In this document: piece after piece, positions 1 to 6,552 of the stretch
Layout: every line of letters starts with the position of its first letter
How positions within the stretch are numbered: the stretch's first letter is position 1
Position numbers and translations under genes: made by a program
Origin: Bacteroidales bacterium
GTDB taxonomy: Bacteria; Bacteroidota; Bacteroidia; Bacteroidales; UBA932
Length of the DNA stretch: 7,164 bases
Assembly: GCA_017429885.1 (NCBI GenBank)
Contig: JAFROA010000397.1
Location: forward strand, 1-7,164
Direction: 5' to 3'
Notes under the pieces: generated by a model
Databases searched by the model: none
What the model was told of the DNA's origin: nothing
Seen by the model: only the letters and a program-made list of their open reading frames with translations

Positions 1-113
1 TGATCGGAATCCCGCTGCCTTTGCTAAGCTACGGAGGCTCCTCTCTCTGGGCATTCACGGTGCTGATATTCATATTTATAGCCCTTTACCGGCAAGAAAA
101 GAAATACTATTAG
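1..113 (+). CDS. rodA: RodA/FtsW-type SEDS peptidoglycan glycosyltransferase, C-terminal fragment
   Basis: This is the 3' end of a gene that begins before the window; the reading frame starts at base 3 and ends with TAG at 111-113, leaving 36 residues. The fragment opens with IGIPLPLLSYGGSSLWAF, the hallmark loop of SEDS proteins (RodA, FtsW, SpoVE), followed by one hydrophobic helix and a charged tail, RQEKKYY. Family members are multi-spanning inner-membrane glycosyltransferases that polymerise peptidoglycan from lipid II; RodA works in elongation and FtsW in division. The Trp after the GGSS motif and the short tail are more like Bacteroidota RodA than FtsW, but so little is present that the choice between them is inference. 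The next gene starts after a 9-bp gap on the same strand, so they are probably co-transcribed. Confidence 0.85.
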   Translation, partial: IGIPLPLLSYGGSSLWAFTVLIFIFIALYRQEKKYY

Positions 114-122
114 CCAATCTAT

Positions 123-1661
123 ATGAAAAGAACTCTGACCACATTGCTTGCCGCGGCCTTTTGCGTCGCTATGTCCGGACAAGTGAAAGTCTCTGTCCAC
201 GAGAACGCCTCCGACCAACCTGTGATCCCTAAAGAGATTTACGGCCAATTCGCCGAGCACCTTGGAAGGTGCATCTACGATGGCATATGGGTCGGCGAGG
301 ACTCCCCCATCCCGAATATAAACGGCTACAGGAAAGACCTTGTCGAAGCCATAAGGGAACTGAAAGTGCCTGTGCTGCGCTGGCCGGGCGGCTGCTTCGC
401 TGATGAGTATCACTGGAGGGACGGAATCGGGCCGAAGGCCGACAGACCCAAGATGATCAACTCCAACTGGGGCGGTACTGTCGAGGACAACTCCTTTGGC
501 ACACATGAGTTCCTCAACTTCTGCGAGATGCTTGGGATTGAGCCATATATCTCTGGGAACGTGGGTTCCGGGAGTGTTGAAGAGCTGGCGAAGTGGGTTG
601 AATATATGACCGCAAAAGGCGGGACAATGGCCGAGTTGAGAGCCAAGAACGGCAGAAAGGAGCCCTGGAAGGTGAAATATCTCGGGGTCGGGAATGAGAG
701 CTGGGGCTGCGGAGGAAACATGACCCCTGAGTTCTATTCAGACCAGTACAAGAGGTACGCCATCTACTGCCGGAACTACGACGGCAACCACCTGTACAAG
801 GTCGCCAGCGGGGCCTCCGATTACGATTACAATTGGACTAAAGTGCTGATGCAAAAAGTTCGGGGAGACATCTCGGGACTATCCCTCCACTACTACACCG
901 TCGATTGGGGCAAGAAGGGATCAGCCACAGAGTTCACCGACGAGGACTACTACAACGTCATCGCCAAGGCCGTCGAGATCGACGAGGTCATCAAGAACCA
1001 CGAGGCGATTATGGATCTTTATGATCCCAACCACAGGATCGACCTGCTCCTGGATGAGTGGGGCACATGGTACGATGTGGAGCCCGGGACCAATCCCGGC
1101 CATCTTTTCCAGCAGAATTCCATGAGGGACGCTATCGTCGCCGCCCTGACACTGAATATATTCAACAAGCACACTGACCGTCTCAAGATGGCCAATATCG
1201 CCCAGATGGTCAACGTCCTCCAGGCCATGATCCTCACAAAGGAATCAGAGATCGTGCTTACCCCTACCTACCACGTTTTCAGGATGTTCAATGTCCATCA
1301 GGACGCGGCCAGCGTGCCTGTCATATTCCAGACTGATTCCCTGGCCTCAAAGTCCGGCCGACTGTACCCGACCATGAGCGTAAGCGCCTCAAAGTCAGAA
1401 GCTATACATATTTCCTTGGCGAACCCGTCCGTCAATGAGTCCAAGACTGTCGAACTTGAGTTCGACGCCCTGAAGCCTTCAAAGGTCTCCGGAGAGGTTC
1501 TTGTCGGCAAAGGGAAAGGAATCGAGGCGGTAAAATCCTACAACGACTTCAACGGTAAGAGCGTAGTGGCTCCCGCCAAGTTCAAGGATTTCAAATCTTC
1601 CGGCAAGACCGTCAAGGTCACCTTGCCTCCCGCCTCTGTCGTGGTGCTCGAGGTCAAGTGA
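123..1661 (+). CDS. Secreted GH51 alpha-L-arabinofuranosidase
   Basis: The 512-residue product belongs to glycoside hydrolase family 51, retaining enzymes that remove terminal alpha-L-arabinofuranosyl groups from arabinan and arabinoxylan. Residues 1-19 form a signal peptide (basic MKR, then a hydrophobic core); there is no proper lipobox, so a soluble periplasmic enzyme is likely. Residues about 35-375 fit the (beta/alpha)8 barrel: RWPGGCF at 86-92, NVG at 146-148, the acid/base Glu192 in GVGNES, LHYY at 255-258, and the nucleophile Glu312 in LLLDEW. The 120-residue spacing between the two Glu fits the family. The rest is the C-terminal beta-sandwich, ending in the typical [10 protein letters not shown]. 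It is intact and in the normal size range. It begins 9 bp after the rodA-like gene, and its TGA overlaps the lutA ATG by one base. Exact substrate cannot be read from sequence; other beta-linked activities occur rarely in GH51. Confidence 0.93.
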   Translation: MKRTLTTLLAAAFCVAMSGQVKVSVHENASDQPVIPKEIYGQFAEHLGRCIYDGIWVGEDSPIPNINGYRKDLVEAIRELKVPVLRWPGGCFADEYHWRDGIGPKADRPKMINSNWGGTVEDNSFGTHEFLNFCEMLGIEPYISGNVGSGSVEELAKWVEYMTAKGGTMAELRAKNGRKEPWKVKYLGVGNESWGCGGNMTPEFYSDQYKRYAIYCRNYDGNHLYKVASGASDYDYNWTKVLMQKVRGDISGLSLHYYTVDWGKKGSATEFTDEDYYNVIAKAVEIDEVIKNHEAIMDLYDPNHRIDLLLDEWGTWYDVEPGTNPGHLFQQNSMRDAIVAALTLNIFNKHTDRLKMANIAQMVNVLQAMILTKESEIVLTPTYHVFRMFNVHQDAASVPVIFQTDSLASKSGRLYPTMSVSASKSEAIHISLANPSVNESKTVELEFDALKPSKVSGEVLVGKGKGIEAVKSYNDFNGKSVVAPAKFKDFKSSGKTVKVTLPPASVVVLEVK

Positions 1662-2374
1662 TGAAAGTCGCCCTATTTGTCCCTTGCTATGTGAAGGCGG
1701 TGAATCCTGAGGTCATCACCGCCTCGTACAAGCTGCTTCGCCACCTTGGAGTCGATGTCAGTATCCCCAAAGGGCAGACCTGCTGCGGCCAACCAATGGG
1801 CAATGCGGGTTACGAGAGCCACACTTCACACCTTAAGGAGCGCTTCGAGAACATATTCAAAGACTACGACGTGATCGTCGGACCTTCCTCAAGCTGCGTT
1901 GTTTACGTCAGGGAGCATTACGGGAATATCTTCAAAGGGAGGATCTTCGAGATCTGCGAATATATCCACGATGTGATTAGGCCCACCTCCCTTCCAGGAA
2001 GCTTTCCCCACAAAGTATCCCTCCACAACAGCTGCCACGGAATCCGGCTCGCCGGTCTGGCTGCCCCCTCAGAACTGAATATTCCTTATTTCAACAAGCT
2101 GAAGGACTTGCTGTCTCTTGTCAATGGAGTGGAAGTTGTTGAGCCTGAACGCCCTGATGAGTGCTGTGGGTTTGGAGGCCTGTTCTCGGTCGAGAGGAGC
2201 GAGGTCTCCATCAAGATGGGCACCGACAAAGTCCTCCGTCACCTTGAGACCGGAGCGGAGTACATCACGGCCGCCGACTCCTCATGCCTGATGCACCAAG
2301 GAGGTATCATTTCCGCCCGGAAGCTCCCTTTGAAAACAATTCACATAATAGAAATCCTCGCATGCGGAATATGA
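1661..2374 (+). CDS. lutA: LutA-type (Fe-S)-binding subunit of L-lactate dehydrogenase complex
   Basis: The product (237 residues from ATG 1661) has two CCG (cysteine-rich) domains, the architecture of LutA/YkgE. The first domain shows Cys9 in PCYVK, Cys41-Cys42-Gly43 in TCCGQP and Cys79 in PSSSC. The second shows Cys125 in NSCHGIR, Cys168-Cys169-Gly170 in ECCGFGG and Cys209 in SSCLMH. In related proteins these cysteines hold iron-sulfur centres that pass electrons during oxidation of L-lactate to pyruvate, together with LutB and LutC. No signal peptide is present, so it is cytoplasmic or loosely membrane-associated. A GTG one codon upstream (1658) is possible, but ATG 1661 is preferred because it sits in a TGATG overlap with the GH51 stop, a common coupling arrangement. 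Its own stop overlaps the lutB start as ATGA. Length is normal for the family. Lactate as substrate is inferred from the lutABC set. Confidence 0.93.
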   Translation: MKVALFVPCYVKAVNPEVITASYKLLRHLGVDVSIPKGQTCCGQPMGNAGYESHTSHLKERFENIFKDYDVIVGPSSSCVVYVREHYGNIFKGRIFEICEYIHDVIRPTSLPGSFPHKVSLHNSCHGIRLAGLAAPSELNIPYFNKLKDLLSLVNGVEVVEPERPDECCGFGGLFSVERSEVSIKMGTDKVLRHLETGAEYITAADSSCLMHQGGIISARKLPLKTIHIIEILACGI

Positions 2375-3639
2375 AAATAGACGTGGACGACGCTTTGTGG
2401 CTTGTCAGGGGCAAGAGGGACCGTCTTTCCAAAGAGATCCCTGAATGGGAGGAGCTGAGGGATGCGGCTTACAGGCTCAAACTGTATTCCAACTCCCATC
2501 TTCCAGAGCTTCTGGAACAATTCGAGACTCAAGCGACGGCGAATGGGGCTATCGTCCATTGGGCGAAGGATGCTGATGAGTACCGGAATATCATAGGAGG
2601 ATTATTGAAAGACCATGGTGTCTCCCTTTTTGTCAAGAGCAAATCGATGCTATCGGAGGAATGCCATCTGGTTCCATACCTTAAAAACCTTGGGATTGAG
2701 ACGGTTGAGACCGACCTTGGGGAAAGAATAATCCAGCTGATGGGCTCGAGACCAAGCCACATAGTCCTTCCGGCCATCCACATCAAACGCCAGGAAGTCG
2801 GAAAACTCTTTGAGAAAGAGATGGGTACCGAACCGGGAAATTGCGATCCAACGTACCTGACTCATGCGGCCAGACGCAACCTGAGGAACTATTTCCTAAA
2901 TGCTGACGCCGGAATGACCGGGGCTAATTTCGCTGTCGCGTCCACTGGAGAAGTCGTGGTCTGTACCAATGAGGGCAACGCCGACCTCGGGACGTCCGTC
3001 CCAAAGCTTCAAATCGCCGCTTTCGGGATCGACAAGATCGTACCTGACAGGGAAAGCCTGGGCGTGTTCACCAGGCTTCTGGCCCGAACAGCGACCGGAC
3101 AACCCGTAACCACCTACACGACACATTATTCCGCCCCCAGGGAAGGTTCTGAGTTTCACATTATTATGGTGGATAATGGAAGGAGCCGGATCCTGGCTGA
3201 CAAGGATCATTTCCGCTTGTTGAACTGCCTTAGGTGCGGAGGATGCATGAACACCTGCCCAGTCTATCGGAGAACCGGAGGCTACTCTTACTCCTACTTC
3301 ATCCCGGGGCCGATCGGAGTCAATCTTGGTATGGCCTCTAATCCGGAAGCTCATAAGAAAGACCTTTCCGCATGCTCGCTTTGTCAGTCCTGCGCGGGGG
3401 TGTGCCCTGTGAAGATGGACTTGGCAGACCAGATCTACCTGTGGAGACAGCATTTTCATTCATCAGTTCCAAAGAGAATCCTTTCCGACGGCATGCTGGC
3501 GGTGATGGGAGGACCATCGAGACTCAAAGCCACCTTAGCTGTAGGCCACCCTGCTATGAAAGCGCTTAAAGCCTGCGGTTTCCAGTGGGGAAAAGGAAGA
3601 GATTTCCCGGACATAGCGAATCCTCTAGAGCATGAGTAA
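2371..3639 (+). CDS. lutB: LutB-type iron-sulfur subunit with LUD domain
   Basis: From ATG 2371 the product has 422 residues. Residues about 60-290 form an LUD domain (formerly DUF162), with the conserved stretch from Met182 through STGEVVVCTNEGN (191-203). A double [4Fe-4S] ferredoxin-like module follows: Cys286, 289, 292 and 296 (CxxCxxCxxxCP), then Cys335, 338, 341 and 345 with the same spacing. The C-terminal part, about 350-420, matches the tail seen after the clusters in LutB proteins. The complex oxidises L-lactate to pyruvate and passes electrons onward, probably to the quinone pool. The frame is open further upstream to 2284, but that extension lies inside lutA; ATG 2371 forms an ATGA overlap with the lutA stop and gives a natural N-terminus. 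ATG 2362 is a less likely alternative. It is somewhat shorter than many LutB proteins, but all cluster ligands are present. Confidence 0.94.
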   Translation: MKIDVDDALWLVRGKRDRLSKEIPEWEELRDAAYRLKLYSNSHLPELLEQFETQATANGAIVHWAKDADEYRNIIGGLLKDHGVSLFVKSKSMLSEECHLVPYLKNLGIETVETDLGERIIQLMGSRPSHIVLPAIHIKRQEVGKLFEKEMGTEPGNCDPTYLTHAARRNLRNYFLNADAGMTGANFAVASTGEVVVCTNEGNADLGTSVPKLQIAAFGIDKIVPDRESLGVFTRLLARTATGQPVTTYTTHYSAPREGSEFHIIMVDNGRSRILADKDHFRLLNCLRCGGCMNTCPVYRRTGGYSYSYFIPGPIGVNLGMASNPEAHKKDLSACSLCQSCAGVCPVKMDLADQIYLWRQHFHSSVPKRILSDGMLAVMGGPSRLKATLAVGHPAMKALKACGFQWGKGRDFPDIANPLEHE

Positions 3640-4138
3640 AGAAGAAATATTAAAAAACCTCAGGGACGCTGATCCTGAGCGGTTTCCGAAGCCCGACTTG
3701 ACAGCGCTCAAGGCAAAGTCACGCCGGTATGATGGCCTCGTCGGCCAATTCAGGAAAGCTGTCGAGGCGAGCGGAGGAAAGACAGCGATCATCTCCCTGG
3801 AGCAGGATCCTTCCATTGTCGCAAGAGAGATGTTCCCCGGAGAAAACAGCCTGGTGATAGCTGACGGAAGATTCGGCGTCGCTGAGAACGGATGCGTCTA
3901 TCTCGAAGAACCTGAGGCATTTCCGAGAAAAGAGTATTTTCTCGCTGAAGCTCTGGTTATAGTGGTCGGCATCGGCGATATCGTCGCTAACATGCACGAT
4001 GCCTACGACCGCCTCGGAGAGAAGCCATCCCGCTACGGGATATTCATTTCCGGCCCATCAAAGACCGCTGACATTGAGCAAGCCCTGGTGTTCGGAGCCC
4101 ACGGTGCCAGGGAAGTCGCCGTACTGATCAGACAGTGA
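3632..4138 (+). CDS. lutC: LutC-type LUD-domain protein
   Basis: The 168-residue product is the third component of the LutABC lactate-oxidation complex. It is essentially one LUD domain. Clear landmarks are FGVAENGCVYL (81-91), the segment IVANMHDAYDRL (117-128) and the C-terminal signature SGPSKTADIEQALVFGAHG (140-158), which is diagnostic for LutC/YkgG. The N-terminus starts MSKEEILKNLRDADPE, a usual beginning for the family. The protein is shorter than Gram-positive LutC and slightly shorter than Bacteroides forms as I recall them; the missing length seems to be in the middle (about residues 30-75) rather than at either end. ATG 3632 overlaps the end of lutB by 8 bp, which suggests coupled translation. 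The last 11 bases overlap the 3' end of the convergent TSCPD gene, so the operon appears to end here without a separate terminator. Confidence 0.92.
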   Translation: MSKEEILKNLRDADPERFPKPDLTALKAKSRRYDGLVGQFRKAVEASGGKTAIISLEQDPSIVAREMFPGENSLVIADGRFGVAENGCVYLEEPEAFPRKEYFLAEALVIVVGIGDIVANMHDAYDRLGEKPSRYGIFISGPSKTADIEQALVFGAHGAREVAVLIRQ

Positions 4139-4442
4139 GTCGCTTCAGCGCCCTGGAAAGTTGGTCAGGGCAGCTTGTACCACGTCCTTTGCAGTCAATG
4201 CCATCCAACAGGGCTATGACATCCTGAACCTTGCGGCCTATGCACAGAGCGGACACTCCTTGGGTGTTTCCGTTGCAACCCTTGGTGTACTGGACTTTAC
4301 GGATAATGTCCCCTTCGGTCTCTATGTATATCGCTTCAGAACATACGACCGGGCAAGTCCTGAAGAAGGTCTTCCGGATTCCGTCTTCAGTAGTATCGTT
4401 CAAGAGCGTCACATCATAAGTGATTCTTTCCATATCGATCAT
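4128..4442 (-). CDS. TSCPD-domain protein (TIGR03905-like), standalone
   Basis: This 104-residue protein consists of a single TSCPD domain of the small standalone type (TIGR03905). The C-terminal half contains YTKGCNGN (52-59) and the name-giving GTSCPDQLSRAL (88-99). Six cysteines are present (30, 34, 56, 67, 84, 91), which suggests a metal- or iron-sulfur-binding site. TSCPD domains also occur at the C-terminus of B12-dependent ribonucleotide reductases, but the function of the standalone proteins is not established, so none is assigned. No signal peptide or membrane segment is seen. ATG 4442 is taken as the start; ATG 4433 (residue 4) is almost equally plausible. The gene is convergent with lutC, overlapping it by 11 bp, and divergent from the SPFH gene with a 97-bp spacer. 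I could not find a convincing promoter for it on the minus strand of that spacer. Confidence 0.85.
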   Translation of the reverse strand: MIDMERITYDVTLLNDTTEDGIRKTFFRTCPVVCSEAIYIETEGDIIRKVQYTKGCNGNTQGVSALCIGRKVQDVIALLDGIDCKGRGTSCPDQLSRALKRLTV

Positions 4443-4461
4443 CTTTCCCGCAATATACGAA

Positions 4462-4481
4462 AAAAAATACCGGTTTTATTT
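4462..4481. repeat. Imperfect palindrome around ACCGGT overlapping the -33 element
   Basis: The 20-bp stretch is centred on ACCGGT (4469-4474). Eight of its ten base pairs are symmetric; the mismatches are 4465/4478 and 4468/4475. Its right end covers three bases of the -33 TTTG, a position where a bound repressor would block RNA polymerase. Because most of the flanks are A and T runs, part of the symmetry may be chance. Confidence 0.3.
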
Positions 4482-4509
4482 GGAACGATAATTATTTATT
4501 GTATCTTTG
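4479..4509 (+). promoter_or_regulatory. Bacteroidota-type housekeeping promoter for the SPFH/RHH unit
   Basis: The -33 element TTTG (4479-4482) and the -7 element TATCTTTG (4502-4509) are separated by 19 bp. This is an exact match to the Bacteroides consensus TTTG-N19-21-TAnnTTTG recognised by the primary sigma factor of this phylum. The predicted transcription start is about 4513-4516, giving an AT-rich leader of about 25 nt before ATG 4540 with no strong Shine-Dalgarno sequence, as is normal in Bacteroidota. Confidence 0.85.
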
Positions 4510-4528
4510 TGATATCAAAATGATATTA
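4510..4528. repeat. Tandem 8-mer repeat at the predicted transcription start (operator-like)
   Basis: TGATATCA (4510-4517) is followed three bases later by TGATATTA (4521-4528). The two copies differ at one position and have an 11-bp period, about one helical turn; the first copy is also a perfect palindrome. The pair begins directly after the -7 box and covers the predicted transcription start. Ribbon-helix-helix regulators often bind short tandem or inverted repeats of this kind, and such a protein is encoded as the second gene of the unit. Binding is inference. Confidence 0.4.
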
Positions 4529-4539
4529 ATATAATAATC

Positions 4540-5478
4540 ATGGAAAACAAAGAATTCACTTACAGAGGACTGACCATCAATGGTTTCCTCGCTATTCTTC
4601 TTATTCTCGCAGTCATTGCCGGAGCAGTTTATTGTTTCATTTTGGCTGATAAGAACGCAACCATGGCAATCCCCGGAATGGTCTTAATACTCTTGTTCAG
4701 TTTGGGAATGAACGGCTTCATCAAACTTGAGCCTAATGAGGCCAAGGTTCTCGTGTTCTTCGGAAAATATAGCGGAACATTCTTCAAGAACGGATTCTAC
4801 TGGGTCAATCCCCTTTTGAGCAAGAAGAGCGTCACCTTGAGGGCCAGGAACCTCAACCCAGAACCGATCAAGGTCAACGATAAGGCTGGTAACCCTGTCC
4901 TAATAGGTATGGTGCTGGTATGGAAGCTCGAGGACACCTACAAGGCCCTCTTTGAGATTGACAGCCAGTCTCTCGCCCCAGTTGTGACCACCACCGCCAG
5001 AGGAGGCGTGATACGCTCTCTCTCTCAGGCCTTCGAGAATTTCGTTAGAGTACAAAGTGACGCCGCGTTGCGCCAAGTGGCTGGTTGCTACGCCTACGAC
5101 AACGCCGACTCAGCCGATGAGCTGACTCTCCGATCAAATGCTGAGGAGATCAATGAACGCCTTGTGAAGACCCTCAATGACCGCCTGTCAATGGCCGGAA
5201 TACATGTCGTCGAAGCTCGGATAAACTATCTGGCCTACGCTCCGGAGATCGCTGCCGTGATGCTACGTCGCCAGCAGGCGGACGCCATTATCGCAGCCCG
5301 AGAGAAGATTGTTGACGGTGCCGTCAGCATGGTGAAAATGGCTCTTGACAAACTGAAGAGTGAGGGCGTAGTGGATCTCGATGAGGAGCGTAAAGCAGCC
5401 ATGGTCAGTAACTTGCTCGTGGTGCTCTGCGGTGATGAGCCCGCCCAGCCAGTTGTAAACTCCGGAAGTTTGTATTAA
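4540..5478 (+). CDS. Membrane SPFH/band-7 domain protein
   Basis: The 312-residue protein starts with a short polar tail, then two hydrophobic segments (about 14-36 and 42-62) and an SPFH domain from about 61 to 258. Typical features are [18 protein letters not shown] (63-80), the NGFYWVNPL stretch (84-92), and a Glu/Ala-rich C-terminal helical part with [20 protein letters not shown] (243-262). SPFH proteins oligomerise into ring- or cage-like scaffolds on membranes and act in microdomain organisation or in control of membrane proteases. This one is of the compact form, not flotillin-length and without an NfeD partner beside it. The start at 4540 fits the promoter 31 bp upstream. The stop is separated by one base from the next ATG, which encodes a small ribbon-helix-helix protein, so the two are one operon. 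The client or partner of the SPFH ring is not evident. Confidence 0.9.
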   Translation: MENKEFTYRGLTINGFLAILLILAVIAGAVYCFILADKNATMAIPGMVLILLFSLGMNGFIKLEPNEAKVLVFFGKYSGTFFKNGFYWVNPLLSKKSVTLRARNLNPEPIKVNDKAGNPVLIGMVLVWKLEDTYKALFEIDSQSLAPVVTTTARGGVIRSLSQAFENFVRVQSDAALRQVAGCYAYDNADSADELTLRSNAEEINERLVKTLNDRLSMAGIHVVEARINYLAYAPEIAAVMLRRQQADAIIAAREKIVDGAVSMVKMALDKLKSEGVVDLDEERKAAMVSNLLVVLCGDEPAQPVVNSGSLY

Positions 5479-5479
5479 T

Positions 5480-5650
5480 ATGGCCAAAGAAAAAGAAGCT
5501 ATCAAGAGCTTCGTTCTCAGGATCGATCTCGAGACAATGGAAGCCTTGGAACGTTGGGCTGCGGATGAGTTCCGCAGCACCAACGGACAGCTTCAATGGA
5601 TCATAAATGAGGCCCTCCGGAAGAGTGGCCGCTTGAAAAAGAATCGCTAA
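5480..5650 (+). CDS. Small Arc-like ribbon-helix-helix DNA-binding protein
   Basis: The 56-residue product has the layout of a ribbon-helix-helix dimer subunit: a beta strand KSFVLRID (9-16), helix A around LETMEALERWAADEF (17-31), a turn with STNGQ (33-37), and helix B around LQWIINEALRKSG (38-50), ending in a basic tail. Proteins of this type are annotated as Arc-family or HicB-like DNA-binding proteins and normally repress their own promoters. The ATG lies one base after the SPFH stop, so translation is probably coupled. No toxin gene is present beside it, which argues against a classical toxin-antitoxin pair and for a dedicated regulator of the SPFH unit, or a cytoplasmic partner of the SPFH protein. 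From memory, small proteins of this type occur next to SPFH genes in other bacteria as well. The last four bases overlap the 3' end of the convergent lipoprotein gene. Fold assignment is good; the role is inference. Confidence 0.82.
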   Translation: MAKEKEAIKSFVLRIDLETMEALERWAADEFRSTNGQLQWIINEALRKSGRLKKNR

Positions 5651-6060
5651 CGTATGGCGTCCCAGTCGGCTTTGCCGGCTTGGGGGGCCATCAGTTCTAT
5701 GAGCGGGCGCCAAAGAGCCACGCCGAATTTGGTGATGGTCTTGACGTAATATTCCTGACCAGGCTCTACTTTCAAGACAATGGATTCACGGGACTCTGTC
5801 GCGGCCCAGATCTCATATTCACCGGGAGTCTCAACTTTCACGGCCGCCTTTGCCTTGTTTTTCGAACGGAAAACCGGCTGATCGCCAAGATGGACAGTGT
5901 ACGGAGTCTGTACAAAACCTCCTGGACGATAGAAGTAAATCACCGCATAGTCCGGATGGCTTGCCGGAACTGAATCCGCTTTGATGTTATTGTACAATTT
6001 CGGAGAACAACCGCACAAAAGAGCCAGCGCGGAAAGGATAACCAATAACTTTCTCATCAT
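5647..6060 (-). CDS. DUF2846-like lipoprotein
   Basis: From ATG 6060 the product has 137 residues. It begins with a lipoprotein signal peptide: MMRK, hydrophobic core, and lipobox LCGC with Cys18 as the lipidated residue. The mature part resembles DUF2846 (about residues 36-110): YAVIYFYRPGG (38-48), VHLGDQPVF (56-64), PGEYEIWA (79-86) and VEPGQEYYVK (98-107), which suggests a small beta-sandwich. Function of the family is unknown; an envelope location is likely, with the membrane and face undetermined. A TTG at 6069 in the same frame is rejected because it would put charged and polar residues before a normal signal peptide; ATG 6057 is an equal alternative. A -7-like box lies about 28 bp upstream. 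The gene is convergent with the ribbon-helix-helix gene (4-bp overlap) and divergent from the DUF5674 gene. Confidence 0.82.
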   Translation of the reverse strand: MMRKLLVILSALALLCGCSPKLYNNIKADSVPASHPDYAVIYFYRPGGFVQTPYTVHLGDQPVFRSKNKAKAAVKVETPGEYEIWAATESRESIVLKVEPGQEYYVKTITKFGVALWRPLIELMAPQAGKADWDAIR

Positions 6061-6087
6061 GACGATCAAATATTAGAATTGCTGACT

Positions 6088-6095
6088 CAAAGATA
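6088..6095 (-). promoter_or_regulatory. Candidate -7 element for the lipoprotein gene
   Basis: On the minus strand this reads TATCTTTG, identical to the -7 element at 4502-4509. It ends 27 bp before ATG 6060, a distance close to that of the SPFH promoter from its gene. No good TTTG is seen 19-21 bp further upstream, so only the -7 half is supported. Confidence 0.5.
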
Positions 6096-6187
6096 CACAA
6101 TAATCCCCTCATTACAGCGAACCAGCCCTGTTATTCTCCTGAAACCTTCAACTTGACATTCACCTTATATCATTTCACATTAATTAG

Positions 6188-6195
6188 TATCTTTG
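6188..6195 (+). promoter_or_regulatory. Candidate -7 element for the DUF5674 gene pair
   Basis: TATCTTTG again matches the TAnnTTTG consensus exactly and lies 15 bp before ATG 6211, which implies a very short leader. The expected -33 TTTG is absent; a TTGACA at 6153-6158 is too far upstream for the usual spacing. This box also rules against a TTG start at 6193, which would lie inside it. Confidence 0.5.
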
Positions 6196-6210
6196 TCAAA
6201 ACATTCAGTT

Positions 6211-6552
6211 ATGCAAATCCTTAGGCAGCCTATTACCCGTCAGGTACTCAAAGAGTTGGCGCAGAACACATTCGGTGATATGATTAAAGGTGTCGCGGAT
6301 GTGAAACGCCACATTTTGGCCATTGATGCCGAATTGCATGCCGATCTTGAGCGTTTGTTGCTCGAAGAAGGTTCCGCACAGGAAGATTTGTGGGGATTTA
6401 ACCTCTGGGTAGAAGAAAAAGGGGAAGACTTTATCGAATTTGATTCGCTGATAAATATTCGCGCCTGGCAGGGTAACCCTTCTCGGGACGTTTCTAACCC
6501 AGAGGTCCGAGAAGCCATAAAAAGTATTGTAGAAAAGTTTATAACTGAATAA
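6211..6552 (+). CDS. DUF5674 family protein
   Basis: The 113-residue product matches DUF5674 as I recall the family. The characteristic core runs from MIKGVADVKRHILAIDAEL (24-42) through HADLERLLLEEGSAQEDLWG (43-62), and then FIEFDSLINIRAWQGNPSR (74-92), with a helical C-terminus. Conserved acidic and polar residues (Asp40, Glu41, His43, Glu53, Glu75, Asp78) could form a functional site, but no activity is known to me. There is no signal peptide, so it is cytoplasmic. The frame is open to a TTG at 6193, but that codon overlaps the -7 box, so ATG 6211 is chosen. The next gene starts immediately after the stop with no intervening base, which implies one transcript and likely coupled translation. 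Family name is fairly sure; function is unknown. Confidence 0.8.
   Translation: MQILRQPITRQVLKELAQNTFGDMIKGVADVKRHILAIDAELHADLERLLLEEGSAQEDLWGFNLWVEEKGEDFIEFDSLINIRAWQGNPSRDVSNPEVREAIKSIVEKFITE

Noticed and set aside
24..506. Minus-strand open frame of 160 codons opposite the GH51 start
   Set aside because: It runs antisense to a clearly coding gene, has no recognisable domain, and its upstream region is coding sequence; it is a by-product of codon use in the GH51 gene.
2896..3459. Minus-strand open frame of 187 codons inside lutB
   Set aside because: The opposite strand encodes the conserved LUD and iron-sulfur cluster parts of LutB; the antisense product shows no motif.
4443..4478. A -7 element for the TSCPD gene on the minus strand
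   Set aside because: Only partial matches (TATATTGC and TATTTTTT on the minus strand) were found, with no TTTG at the right distance.
4161..4523. Plus-strand open frame of 120 codons over the TSCPD gene and promoter spacer
   Set aside because: It would run through the promoter region and lies opposite the well-supported TSCPD motif; the low-complexity end is spacer sequence.
5480..5650. The ribbon-helix-helix gene as antitoxin of a toxin-antitoxin pair
   Set aside because: The genes on both sides are an SPFH protein and a convergent lipoprotein; neither resembles a known toxin family.
5661..5684. GC-rich hairpin CCCAGTCGGC-TTT-GCCGGCTTGGG after the RHH stop, as a terminator
   Set aside because: It lies inside the coding end of the lipoprotein gene and no T-run follows on the plus strand; on the minus strand the nearest T-rich stretch is too far away.
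5405..5973. Other open frames over the RHH and lipoprotein genes (minus 5405-5713, plus 5680-5973)
   Set aside because: They oppose or shift against genes with clear domain or lipobox evidence and have no features of their own.
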